Counted from the stretch's first letter, positions 1-11,158 are shown. The stretch: 12,165 bases of DNA from Actinomycetes bacterium (GCA_025964635.1 JAOPYP010000417.1:1-12165), one strand, 5' to 3'. Translations and numbers: made by a program. The notes: generated from the sequence alone by a model not told the origin.

Positions 1-790
1 GGAACTCCATGGCCTGGTGCACCCCGGGCAGGCCGGCACCGGGGACGGGCAGCCCGCGGGCCACCGTGGCCCCGCCGGCCAGCACGATCGCGTCGAAGTC
101 GGCGCGCAGCTGCGCGGCCGTGACGTCGCGGCCCGCCGTGACGCCGCAGCGGAACCTGGTGCCCTCGGCCTGCATCTGCCACAGCCGGCGGTCCAGGTGG
201 CGCTTTTCCATCTTGAACTCGGGGATCCCGTAGCGCAGCAGCCCGCCGGGGGCGTCGGCCCGCTCGAACACGGTGACCGCGTGACCGGCCCGGGTGAGCT
301 GCTGGGCCGCGGCCAGGCCGGACGGCCCGGACCCGACCACCGCCACGCGACGGCCCGCGGCCGCCGCCTCGGCGCTGGGCGGCAGCGGCCGGACCCAGCC
401 CTCGGCCCAGGCCCGGTCGATGATCTCCACTTCGACCTGCTTGATGGCCACCGGGTCGGCGTTGATGCCGAGCACGCAGGCGCTCTCGCAGGGCGCCGGG
501 CAGAGCCGGCCGGTGAACTCGGGAAAGTTGTTGGTCGCGTGCAGCCGCTCGGCGGCCTCGCGCCACTCATGCCGCCAGACCAGGTCGTTCCACTCCGGGA
601 TCAGGTTGCCCAGCGGGCAGCCCTGGTGGCAGAACGGGATGCCGCAGTCCATGCAGCGGCCGGCCTGTGACTCCAGCGCCACGGGCGGGAAGTCCGTGTA
701 CACCTCACGCCAGTCCCGGATCCGCACATCCACCGGCCGCCGGGCGGGCGTCTCGCGCGGCGTGGTCAGGAACCCCTTGGGGTCAGCCAT
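1..790 (-). CDS. gltD: Glutamate synthase small (beta) subunit, 3' end cut off by window
   Basis: GltD takes electrons from NADPH through FAD and iron-sulfur clusters and passes them to GltB, so that the enzyme makes two glutamates from glutamine and 2-oxoglutarate. The first 263 codons are present; the rest lies beyond the left edge (the full family length is roughly 480-490 residues). Visible are the N-terminal cluster-binding cysteines C46, C49, C54, C58 and a second set C97, C101, C105, then an FAD dinucleotide-binding motif VVGSGPSGLAAA at residues 151-162 followed by ERADAPGGLLRYGIP around 177-190, all characteristic of the family. The ATG at 790 is preceded by a purine-rich GGGGGGGGACGGG ribosome site, and gltB ends only 14 bases upstream, so the two are surely cotranscribed. 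Nothing seen suggests damage. Confidence 0.96.
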   Translation of the reverse strand, partial: MADPKGFLTTPRETPARRPVDVRIRDWREVYTDFPPVALESQAGRCMDCGIPFCHQGCPLGNLIPEWNDLVWRHEWREAAERLHATNNFPEFTGRLCPAPCESACVLGINADPVAIKQVEVEIIDRAWAEGWVRPLPPSAEAAAAGRRVAVVGSGPSGLAAAQQLTRAGHAVTVFERADAPGGLLRYGIPEFKMEKRHLDRRLWQMQAEGTRFRCGVTAGRDVTAAQLRADFDAIVLAGGATVARGLPVPGAGLPGVHQAMEF

Positions 791-804
791 CCCGTCCCCC
801 CCCG

Positions 805-5640
<4,836 letters not shown>

Positions 5641-5645
5641 CCGCA

Positions 5646-5650
5646 CTCCT
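5646..5650 (-). promoter_or_regulatory. Ribosome binding site of gltB
   Basis: AGGAG on the minus strand lies 5 bases before the ATG at 5640 and would overlap the alternative GTG start at 5646, which decides in favour of the ATG. Confidence 0.75.
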
Positions 5651-5735
5651 GTCGTCTCGTCCGAATTCGCGTTCTCGCATGCGGTCGGGACGACATTGGC
5701 CCTGCCATGAACCCCGGACAGGGGTATCGCTGGCT

Positions 5736-5756
5736 CCTCGAGCTACCGCTCGTAGG
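5736..5756 (-). terminator. Hairpin directly after the lgt stop codon
   Basis: Immediately after the lgt TAA the minus strand reads CCTACGAGCGGTAGCTCGAGG, which folds as an 8-bp stem (CCT and CGAGC, one bulged A) around a GGTA loop. No U-tract follows, so it is not a classical intrinsic terminator. It may be a weak terminator, a 3'-end stabiliser, or part of the gltB leader. The remaining gap to gltB is short, and I see no convincing -35/-10 pair in it. Confidence 0.35.
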
Positions 5757-6746
5757 TTACACGGAGATTACGCCACCAGTGCAATCATCCCCGCTTGGTG
5801 CGGTTCGCGAAACACCTGACTCGCTGGGAACATCCGCTTCGCGAGGATTGCCCCCTGGATGTGCCCGGGCCGCCTGGCCGGCAAACTCCGGATGTCCAGG
5901 GGATGACGCCGGGTCGGGCCGGGTGATGAGGTCCGGCCCCCGCTTGCCGGCCGTCATGATCAGGTAGCTGACGCCGGCGATCCAGATGGCGATCATCGCC
6001 CACTGGTCGGCTCGCAGGCCGAGCAGGTGGTGCGCGAAGTCGATGCGCAGCGACTGGACCGCGAAGCTGCCGGTGGCGTAGCCCGCCGCGTACAGCGCGA
6101 GGACACGGTCGCCGGTCAGCCGGAAGCGGCGGGCCGCCCAGATCAGCGCGAGGCCGAGGGCCAGGTCCCAGAGGGATTCGTAGAGGAACGTGGGCTGGAA
6201 CGTGGCGTAGTTCTCGTAGGGGATGACGCGGTGGGCCGGGTCGATCTCCACCGCCCAGGGCAGGCTGGATGGCCGGCCGTAGAGTTCCTGGTTGAACCAG
6301 TTCCCCCAGCGGCCGATGGCCTGGCCGAACGCGGCGGCGGGAGCCGCGGCCCCGGCCACCGGCCCGAACCTCACCCCGGTGTGGCGGCAGCCGAGCCAGG
6401 CCCCGAGGGCGCCCGCGACCACTGCCCCGGGCATGCCGATCCCGCCGTCCCAGACCCGGAAGATGTCGATCCAGTCCCGGCCCGGCTTGAAGTACAGCTC
6501 GTAGTCGGTGACCACGCTGTAGAGCCGGGCACCGATCAGGCCGGCCGGGACAGCCCACGTGGCCACGTCGAGGATCACGCCCGGGCGGCCGCCGAGCCGC
6601 ACGTACCGGCGGCTCGCCACGCGGACCGCGACGAGGATGCCGAGCACGATGCACAGCGCGTAGCCGCGGACGGGCAGCAGCCCGAGATGCCAGCTCCCGG
6701 GACCCGGGCTGGGCAGGAACGCGACCGTCGTGCCGGGTGATGCCAC
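5757..6746 (-). CDS. lgt: Prolipoprotein diacylglyceryl transferase
   Basis: Lgt is a polytopic membrane enzyme that transfers diacylglycerol from phosphatidylglycerol to the lipobox cysteine of prolipoproteins, the first step of lipoprotein maturation. The 329-residue product has about seven hydrophobic segments (roughly 28-46, 57-80, 100-122, 128-145, 190-206, 214-231, 246-266). It carries the family signature GRWGNWFNQELYG at 145-157, with VWDGGIGMPG (98-107) and FQPTFLYES (183-191). The last 60 residues or so are hydrophilic and look disordered, which is common in actinobacterial Lgt. The GTG start at 6746 is the best fit to family N-termini, but no clear Shine-Dalgarno precedes it. A TAGCCT hexamer just upstream would fit a leaderless or nearly leaderless transcript. 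It lies 170 bases after trpA and 116 before gltB, so it may be a separate transcription unit. Confidence 0.95.
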   Translation of the reverse strand: MASPGTTVAFLPSPGPGSWHLGLLPVRGYALCIVLGILVAVRVASRRYVRLGGRPGVILDVATWAVPAGLIGARLYSVVTDYELYFKPGRDWIDIFRVWDGGIGMPGAVVAGALGAWLGCRHTGVRFGPVAGAAAPAAAFGQAIGRWGNWFNQELYGRPSSLPWAVEIDPAHRVIPYENYATFQPTFLYESLWDLALGLALIWAARRFRLTGDRVLALYAAGYATGSFAVQSLRIDFAHHLLGLRADQWAMIAIWIAGVSYLIMTAGKRGPDLITRPDPASSPGHPEFAGQAARAHPGGNPREADVPSESGVSRTAPSGDDCTGGVISV

Positions 6747-6754
6747 GGCACGTG

Positions 6755-6760
6755 AGGCTA
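6755..6760 (-). promoter_or_regulatory. Possible -10 element of lgt
   Basis: TAGCCT on the minus strand would place transcription start within a few bases of the lgt GTG at 6746, compatible with the lack of a ribosome site. No recognisable -35 is present. The 170-base trpA-lgt gap also holds a 6-bp inverted repeat CCTGGC...GCCAGG (6820-6846) without a U-tract, which is at best a weak terminator after trpA. Confidence 0.25.
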
Positions 6761-6916
6761 GCAGGGGCGGCCAGGCACAGTCTGCGGTTAACCGGTGACG
6801 GCAGCGCGGGCCGCCCGATCCTGGCGGCCGGAACGAGCCAGCCAGGACCTGGCCGGCCCCGATCTGGCCGACCGCACGCGGGCGGCCGGACGTGGCCAGC
6901 CGGGAAGCTCGCCGGG

Positions 6917-7897
6917 CTAGCGGGCCGGGCCGCGGACCCCGGCGGCGAGCTCGGCGGCCAGGTCGCGGACCGAGTCCAGTCCGGCCTGGGCGTCTGGCGC
7001 GGCGAGCAGCCGCTGCACGAACGCCGACCCGACGATCACCCCGTCGGCGAAACCGGCCACTTCCGCGGCCTGGAACCCGTCGCGCACGCCGAGGCCGACG
7101 GCGACCGGCAGGCTGGTGGCGTCGCGGACCCGGCTGACCAGCCCGGCCGCCGCGGCGCCGACGCTCTCCCGGGCTCCGGTGGTCCCCATCAGCGACGCGG
7201 CGTACACGAACCCGCGGCAGTCCGCCGTGATCCGCGCGATCCGCGCGTCCGACGAGCTCGGCGCGACCAGGAACACCCGGTCCAGGCCGCAGTCGTCGGC
7301 GGCCTCCAGCCAGTCCCCGGCTTCCTCGGGCGGCAGGTCGGGGGTGATCAGCCCGGCCCCGCCGGCTGCGGCGAGGTCCCGGGCGAAGGCCGATACACCG
7401 TAGTGGTCCACCGGATTCCAGTACGTCATGACCAGCGTGGGCACGCCCGCGGCGGCCACCGTCTCGACGGTGCGCAGCACGTCGGACACGTGGGTGCCGC
7501 CGGCCAGCGCGCGGTGCGTGGCCTCCTGGATGACCGGGCCGTCCATCAGCGGGTCGGAGTACGGCAGGCCGATCTCGATCACGTCGGCGCCCGCCTGCGC
7601 GATCGCCACCGCCGCCTCGGCCGCGCCGGCCACCGACGGGAATCCGGCGGGCAGGTAGCCGACCAGGGCGGCCCGGCCGCCTGCGGCGGCCTTCTCGAAC
7701 GCGACGCTGACTCTGCTAACCCGGGGGGACGACCCCCCGGACCCCCCGAGCTGGCCGGCTCGGCGAGAACGCGCCTCCGGCGCGCCTACCCTCGCCGAGC
7801 CATCGGGGGACGACCCCCCGGTGCCCGCGGATCGCTGGCTGGGAGGGGACACGCCTTCGGCGCGCCCCGCCTCGCCAGCGATATGAGCCGCGCTCAT
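6917..7897 (-). CDS. trpA: Tryptophan synthase alpha subunit with repeat-derived N-terminal extension
   Basis: TrpA cleaves indole-3-glycerol phosphate to indole and glyceraldehyde-3-phosphate and feeds indole to TrpB. The catalytic pair corresponds to E108 and D119 in IEIGLPYSDPLMDGP (107-121); LMGTTGARE (236-244) is the active-site loop, and VAVGLGVRDG and DGVIVGSAFV form the phosphate-binding end of the barrel. The ATG at 7897 overlaps the trpB stop as ATGA. The product is 326 residues against about 265-270 for the family. The normal protein body begins near VAFEKAAAGGRAALVGYLPAGF (residue 65), and residues about 7-59 come from two tandem copies of the palindromic repeat. No ATG or GTG codon lies between the repeat and the first barrel strand, so the repeat must be at least partly translated. 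A start at 7930 inside trpB is possible but less likely. Confidence 0.95.
   Translation of the reverse strand: MSAAHIAGEAGRAEGVSPPSQRSAGTGGSSPDGSARVGAPEARSRRAGQLGGSGGSSPRVSRVSVAFEKAAAGGRAALVGYLPAGFPSVAGAAEAAVAIAQAGADVIEIGLPYSDPLMDGPVIQEATHRALAGGTHVSDVLRTVETVAAAGVPTLVMTYWNPVDHYGVSAFARDLAAAGGAGLITPDLPPEEAGDWLEAADDCGLDRVFLVAPSSSDARIARITADCRGFVYAASLMGTTGARESVGAAAAGLVSRVRDATSLPVAVGLGVRDGFQAAEVAGFADGVIVGSAFVQRLLAAPDAQAGLDSVRDLAAELAAGVRGPAR
7712..7801 (-). repeat. In-frame palindromic repeat, copy B1, in trpA
   Basis: This copy shares TCTGCTAACCCGGGGGGACG and the following bases almost exactly with copy A: hairpin CCGGGGGG-ACGA-CCCCCCGG at 7721-7740. It is followed by a second hairpin with perfect 11-bp arms GGCTCGGCGAG (7757-7767) and CTCGCCGAGCC (7791-7801). 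The interior is shorter than in the other copies but retains CGCCTCCGGCGCGCC and CCTCGCC. In the trpA frame it encodes GGSGGSSPR at its 3' end, as in gltB, but the second-hairpin part is read in a different frame from copies A and B2. Confidence 0.75.
7803..7882 (-). repeat. In-frame palindromic repeat, copy B2, in trpA
   Basis: This copy abuts B1. It has GGGGG-ACGA-CCCCC (7805-7818), then a second hairpin with 9-bp arms ATCGCTGGC (7831-7839) and GCCAGCGAT (7874-7882) around GAGGGGACACGCCTTCGG / CGCGCCCCGCCTCGCC. The core matches copy A closely, while the outer stem bases differ and remain complementary. The trpA frame gives AGEAGRAEGVSPPSQ then GGSSP, the same frame and nearly the same peptide as in gltB. 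Confidence 0.78.
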
Positions 7898-9141
7898 CGG
7901 GCGGCCTCCCCGTCGAGGTGCCCGAACCACCGGGCCGCGATGTCCACATCCTTGTCGCCCCGGCCGGACAGGTTGACCAGCAGCAGGGACCCCGGGTCGA
8001 GCTCACCGCCCAGCTGGAGCGCGCCGGCCAGGGCGTGCGCCGACTCGATCGCCGGGATGATGCCCTCGGTCTGGCACAGCAGCGAGAACGCGTCCATGGC
8101 CTGGGAGTCCGAGATGGCCCGGTAGCTGGCCCGGCCGGTGTCGTGCAGCCAGGAATGCTCCGGGCCGACCCCAGGGTAGTCCAGGCCGGCCGAGACCGAG
8201 TGGGTGGGCAGGGTCTGCCCGTCGGCGTCCTGGAGCAGGTAGGTGCGCATGCCGTGGATCACCCCGGCGGAGCCCGCCACCAGCGTGGCCGCGTTGTGCC
8301 CGCTGTCCGGGCTGTCGCCGCCGGCCTCGCAGCCGATCAACCGCACGGACTCGTCCGGGATGAACGCGTGGAAGGCCCCGATGGCGTTGGAGCCGCCGCC
8401 CACGCAGGCGACGACCGCGTCCGGCAGCCGGCCGGTCATGGCCAGGACCTGCTCCCGGGCTTCCACTCCGATGATCCGCTGGAAGTCGCGCACCATGGTC
8501 GGGAACGGGTCGGGGCCCATCACCGAGCCGATGCAGTAGTGGCTCGTCTCGACCGTCGTCACCCAGTCGCGGAACGCCTCGTTGATGGCGTCCTTGAGGG
8601 TGCGGCTGCCGTTGGTGACGGGGACCACCTCGGCACCGAGCATCTGCATCCGGGCCACGTTCAGCGCCTGCCGCCGGGTGTCTTCCTCACCCATGTAGAC
8701 CACGCAGTCCAGGCCCAGCAGCGCGCAAGCGGTCGCGGTGGCCACCCCGTGCTGGCCGGCCCCGGTCTCGGCGATGACCCGCTTCTTGCCCATCCGCTTG
8801 GTCAGCAGGGCCTGGCCGAGCACATTGTTGATCTTGTGCGAGCCGGTGTGCGCCATGTCCTCGCGCTTGAGCAGGATCCGGCAGTCCCCGGCCCGGGCCG
8901 CGAACCGCGGCACCTCGGTCACCAGCGTCGGCCGCCCCGCGTAGCCGCGGAGCAGCTCGGCGAGCTCGGCCTGGAACGCCGGGTCCGCCTGGGCCGTCGC
9001 GTACTCGGTGGCCAGTTCTTCCAGCGCGGACATCAGCGCCTCGGGGGCGAACCGGCCGCCGTAGGGCCCAAAGTGGCCGGCTTCCCGGTCCGCGCCGGGC
9101 GGCCGCCCCGGCTCGCCGCGGGTGGTGGCGGGGCTGGTCAC
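7894..9141 (-). CDS. trpB: Tryptophan synthase beta subunit
   Basis: PLP enzyme that condenses indole with serine to give tryptophan, acting in the alpha2-beta2 complex with TrpA. It has 415 residues, normal for a TrpB1-type protein. HTGSHKINNVLGQ (98-110) carries the PLP lysine K103. AETGAGQHGVATA (124-136) carries the catalytic glutamate E125. GGGSNAIG (248-255) binds the PLP phosphate, CEAGG (271-275) is the family's conserved strand, and SGRGDKD (392-398) is near the C-terminus. The GTG start at 9141 is preceded by GGGGGAG with 5-base spacing and overlaps the stop of the upstream mini-ORF; the stop overlaps the trpA ATG. These overlaps point to coupled translation of trpC-trpB-trpA. No repeat insertion is present in this gene. 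Confidence 0.97.
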   Translation of the reverse strand: MTSPATTRGEPGRPPGADREAGHFGPYGGRFAPEALMSALEELATEYATAQADPAFQAELAELLRGYAGRPTLVTEVPRFAARAGDCRILLKREDMAHTGSHKINNVLGQALLTKRMGKKRVIAETGAGQHGVATATACALLGLDCVVYMGEEDTRRQALNVARMQMLGAEVVPVTNGSRTLKDAINEAFRDWVTTVETSHYCIGSVMGPDPFPTMVRDFQRIIGVEAREQVLAMTGRLPDAVVACVGGGSNAIGAFHAFIPDESVRLIGCEAGGDSPDSGHNAATLVAGSAGVIHGMRTYLLQDADGQTLPTHSVSAGLDYPGVGPEHSWLHDTGRASYRAISDSQAMDAFSLLCQTEGIIPAIESAHALAGALQLGGELDPGSLLLVNLSGRGDKDVDIAARWFGHLDGEAAR

Positions 9142-9188
9142 CGGCGCTCCCCCGCCCCGGACCCCAGGGCCCCGGTCGTCTTCATCAT
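9138..9188 (-). CDS. 16-codon mini-ORF chaining trpC to trpB
   Basis: The minus strand reads ATGATGAAG at the end of trpC, opening a 16-codon frame (MMKTTGALGSGAGERR). Its ATG overlaps the trpC stop and its TGA overlaps the trpB GTG start as GTGA. It fills the whole 43-base trpC-trpB gap, and the trpB ribosome site lies inside it. In Streptomyces coelicolor a small gene, trpM (formerly trpX, about 60 codons), occupies this place; this frame could be a shrunken counterpart or a pure coupling device. Sequence similarity to TrpM cannot be judged here, and a chance frame is possible. Confidence 0.35.
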   Translation of the reverse strand: MMKTTGALGSGAGERR

Positions 9189-9994
9189 CCGCGGTCCCCC
9201 CGCAGCGCCGGGTGCGAGCCGGCGGTGACCAGGTCAGCCACGGCCGACCGCGGGTCCTTGCCGGTGACCAGGCTCTCGCCCACCAGCACCGCGTCCGCTC
9301 CGGACGCGGCGTAAGCGAGCAGGTCGTGCGGCCCGCGGATGCCCGACTCGGCGATCTTCACGACGCCATCCGGGATCCGCGGGGCGAGCCGCGCGAACAC
9401 GGTGCGGTCCACCTCCAGGGTGGCCAGGTCCCGCGCGTTCACCCCGATGATCTTCGCGCCGGCTTCCAGGGCACGGTCGAGTTCCTCGTCCGCGTGCACC
9501 TCGACGAGCGGGATGAGCCCGATGGACACGGCCCGCTCCACCAGTGAGACCAGCGCGTTCTGCTCCAGCGCGGCCACGATGAGCAGGATCATGTCCGCCC
9601 CGTGCGCCCGCGCCTCCCAGAGCTGGTAGGAGCTGACCACGAAGTCCTTGCGCAGCACCGGAACCTGCACCGCCGCCCGCACCGCCGCCAGGTCGGCGAG
9701 GCTGCCCCCGAACCGGCGCTGCTCGGTCAGCACGCTGATCACGCTCGCGCCGCCGGCCTCGTAGTCCACGGCCAGCGCGGCAGGATCGGCGATCGCGGCC
9801 ATGGCCCCCTTGGACGGGCTGGCCCGCTTCACCTCGGCGACGACCGCCACGTCTTCGCCCTTGAGCGCGGCCATCGCGTCCTTCGGCGACGACGCGCGCC
9901 CGGCCATGTCCTTGAGCTGGCCGAGCGTGACCTCCCGCTGCCGGGCAGCGAGATCGGCCCGTACCCCGTCAAGGATCTCGTTAAGCACGCTCAC
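9185..9994 (-). CDS. trpC: Indole-3-glycerol phosphate synthase
   Basis: TrpC closes the ring of carboxyphenylamino-deoxyribulose phosphate with decarboxylation, giving indole-3-glycerol phosphate for TrpA. The 269-residue product is of normal length. AEVKRASPSKG (53-63) is the substrate-binding first strand, LRKDFV (114-119) contains the catalytic lysine K116, PLVEVH (162-167) contains E165, and IGVNARDL (183-190), ESGIRGPHD (217-225) and ADAVLVGESLV are the remaining barrel motifs. The N-terminus SVLNEILDGVRADLAARQ matches actinobacterial TrpC, which supports the GTG start at 9994. A second in-frame GTG is at 9988. A GAGGGG purine stretch lies 13 bases upstream, which is distant for a ribosome site. 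The gene ends TGATGA and runs into the mini-ORF before trpB. Confidence 0.96.
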   Translation of the reverse strand: MSVLNEILDGVRADLAARQREVTLGQLKDMAGRASSPKDAMAALKGEDVAVVAEVKRASPSKGAMAAIADPAALAVDYEAGGASVISVLTEQRRFGGSLADLAAVRAAVQVPVLRKDFVVSSYQLWEARAHGADMILLIVAALEQNALVSLVERAVSIGLIPLVEVHADEELDRALEAGAKIIGVNARDLATLEVDRTVFARLAPRIPDGVVKIAESGIRGPHDLLAYAASGADAVLVGESLVTGKDPRSAVADLVTAGSHPALRGDRG

Positions 9995-10035
9995 GCGGTT
10001 TCGATGTCCCCTCGGGTTGGGTTTCTTGCGCCCCG

Positions 10036-10041
10036 ATCGTA
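10036..10041 (-). promoter_or_regulatory. Possible -10 element of a trpC promoter
   Basis: TACGAT on the minus strand fits the actinobacterial TAnnnT -10 consensus and would start a transcript about 35 bases before the trpC GTG at 9994. The -35 region is unconvincing (GTATCC-like). Since trpC is separated from the gene before it by about 320 bases, an own promoter is plausible. Confidence 0.35.
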
Positions 10042-10193
10042 GCGAGGCTGCTTCTCTCCGGATACGGGCCCCCTGCGGGCCACGCCCCGGCGCGCCCGGG
10101 AATCGCCCGGGTCACGCTGGTGGATCCGGGACACCAGCACGCGGGCCGCCCGCTCGCCCGCGGTGACCGCGCCCGGGTCCGCCCGCCGCCCGG

Positions 10194-10277
10194 TCAGGCC
10201 CGACCCAGCTCTCCGTGGCCGGGAACCGGTCTGCTTAGCGGGTCCCCGGGGAGGCCGGGGGAACGCTCCTGACCCAC
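10194..10277 (-). CDS. Possible 27-codon leader frame upstream of trpC
   Basis: GGAGGTGA (10290-10283) is an exact complement to the 16S rRNA 3' end and sits 5 bases before a GTG at 10277, which opens a 27-codon frame ending in TGA at 10194. The predicted peptide (VGQERSPGLPGDPLSRPVPG and 7 more residues) contains no tryptophan, so it is not a classical Trp attenuator peptide. It includes rare-type codons such as CTA and AGA, which argues against a highly expressed gene. It may be a regulatory uORF, a decayed small gene, or chance. Confidence 0.22.
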   Translation of the reverse strand: MGQERSPGLPGDPLSRPVPGHGELGRA

Positions 10278-10282
10278 CGCCC

Positions 10283-10290
10283 TCACCTCC
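10283..10290 (-). promoter_or_regulatory. Perfect Shine-Dalgarno without an obvious gene
   Basis: GGAGGTGA on the minus strand, 29 bases after the membrane protein gene stop, is stronger than the ribosome site of any annotated gene in the window, yet no recognised gene follows it. Confidence 0.45.
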
Positions 10291-10318
10291 CTGGCCGTCG
10301 GCTGACGTACTGTCCAGC

Positions 10319-11158
10319 CTAACCCGCGGCGCCGTTCCGGCCGGTCTCCTGACCGCCCGAGGCGGTCCCGGAGCCCCCTGAGGCGGTGCCCGACCCGGCG
10401 GTGGGGGTGCCGGAGTCGGTGGGATCAAGGCCCTGGCTCAGCGACTCCCAGAGGCTGGCCGGGTCCGCCGCGGCGGACGGCTTCGGGCTGGCCGGCTGGT
10501 CGTAGCGGCTGGACATGACCGCCCAGCGGGTGCCGCGCCAGGCGGCGAGCAGCCCGGCCCCGATCACCAGGAGGCCCCCGGCCAGCACGGCCCAGCGCCA
10601 CGGGAACGCAGCCATCTGCACGTGGCTGGCCAGGCTGAGGCCGCCCACGCCGGAGCCGCCTGGGCCCGGCGTGGTGCCGCTGCCGACCGTGCTCCCGCCC
10701 GGCACCGAACCGGCCTGCGCGGCGGTCGCGCCCACCGCGGCGCTGCGCACCTGCGCGGCGGTCACCGGCAGGCTCACGGAGACAATGATGGCCGCGCCGA
10801 ATACGATGAGCAGCCCGCCGACGACCCGGCGGGCGAGCCCGCGGGTGGCCAGCAGCGCGGCCAGACCAGCCAGCGCGGCCAGCCCCAGCGCGCTAGCCGC
10901 GGGCACCAGGTCCTGGCCCCGCACCGTGACCAGGGACGCAGGGAGCGGATGCGGCTCGATGGTCACCACCCGGGCCCAGCCCTGGCGGGCCGCGAGCAGC
11001 ACCACCACGGCACCCACCGCGCCGGCCAGCAGTGTGAGCAGGTACTCCCGCCGGGCACCCGCGGCCGGGCGGGGAGTGCCCAGCCGCTCCGCCACCGGGC
11101 CCGCAGCAGTCATCCCGCCACCACTCATCCCGCCACCACTCATCCCGCCACCAGTCAT
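10319..11158 (-). CDS. Trp-operon-associated membrane protein (Trp_oprn_chp / TIGR02234 type)
   Basis: Actinobacterial membrane protein family found next to tryptophan genes; its function is unknown. The 279-residue product has four hydrophobic segments (about 38-57, 84-106, 108-134, 185-207). A Gly/Ser/Thr-rich loop lies before the last segment, and the family-type motif RWAVMSSRYDQP (211-222) follows it. LWESLSQGLDPT (237-248) is a second conserved-looking motif, and the tail is a degenerate GSGTASGG repeat. The ATG at 11158 overlaps the hisI stop as ATGA. However, the first 16 residues are three MxGGG repeats and an MT, so starts at 11143, 11128 or 11113 are equally possible. Identification rests on topology, the SSRYD motif and the trp neighbourhood. 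trpE, often found between hisI and this gene, is absent. Confidence 0.85.
   Translation of the reverse strand: MTGGGMSGGGMSGGGMTAAGPVAERLGTPRPAAGARREYLLTLLAGAVGAVVVLLAARQGWARVVTIEPHPLPASLVTVRGQDLVPAASALGLAALAGLAALLATRGLARRVVGGLLIVFGAAIIVSVSLPVTAAQVRSAAVGATAAQAGSVPGGSTVGSGTTPGPGGSGVGGLSLASHVQMAAFPWRWAVLAGGLLVIGAGLLAAWRGTRWAVMSSRYDQPASPKPSAAADPASLWESLSQGLDPTDSGTPTAGSGTASGGSGTASGGQETGRNGAAG

Larger units (their letters stand above)
9995..10318 (-). other. Leader region between the trp membrane protein gene and trpC
   Basis: This stretch of about 320 bases has no recognised gene. Reading towards trpC it holds a perfect Shine-Dalgarno GGAGGTGA (10290-10283) opening a 27-codon frame. It also holds a G/C hairpin GTCCCCGG...CCGGGGGAAC (10242-10264), a 7-bp inverted repeat GCTGGTG/CACCAGC (10116-10138) and two CGCCCGGG copies near 10093-10111. 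A TACGAT hexamer (10041-10036) lies near its end. An open frame through about 10185-10080 has the high-GC3 pattern of coding DNA and ends in a GTGA overlap with trpC, but I do not recognise its product. Streptomyces often has a small HGxxPAAW-family gene here; I do not find one. No run of Trp codons is present. Confidence 0.6.

Noticed and set aside
7898..7930. Earlier ATG start for trpA inside trpB, adding 11 residues
   Set aside because: The ATG at 7897 overlaps the trpB stop as ATGA, the usual coupling in this cluster, and the extra residues (MVRAPRRGGRP) resemble no TrpA.
7918..9228. Long plus-strand open frame opposite trpB, and a similar one at 6737-8125 opposite trpA
   Set aside because: Both are antisense shadows of trpB and trpA/lgt, with Arg/Gly/His-rich products and no recognisable domains.
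10064..10140. Possible fourth, degenerate copy of the repeat upstream of trpC
   Set aside because: GGGCCACGCC and GGCGCGCCC resemble the core, but the diagnostic GGGGG-ACGA-CCCCC hairpin is absent and such strings are easily found by chance at this GC content.
10242..10264. G/C hairpin after the membrane protein gene as an intrinsic terminator
   Set aside because: There is a stem but no U-tract, and it lies inside a candidate leader frame; kept only as a note in the leader region.
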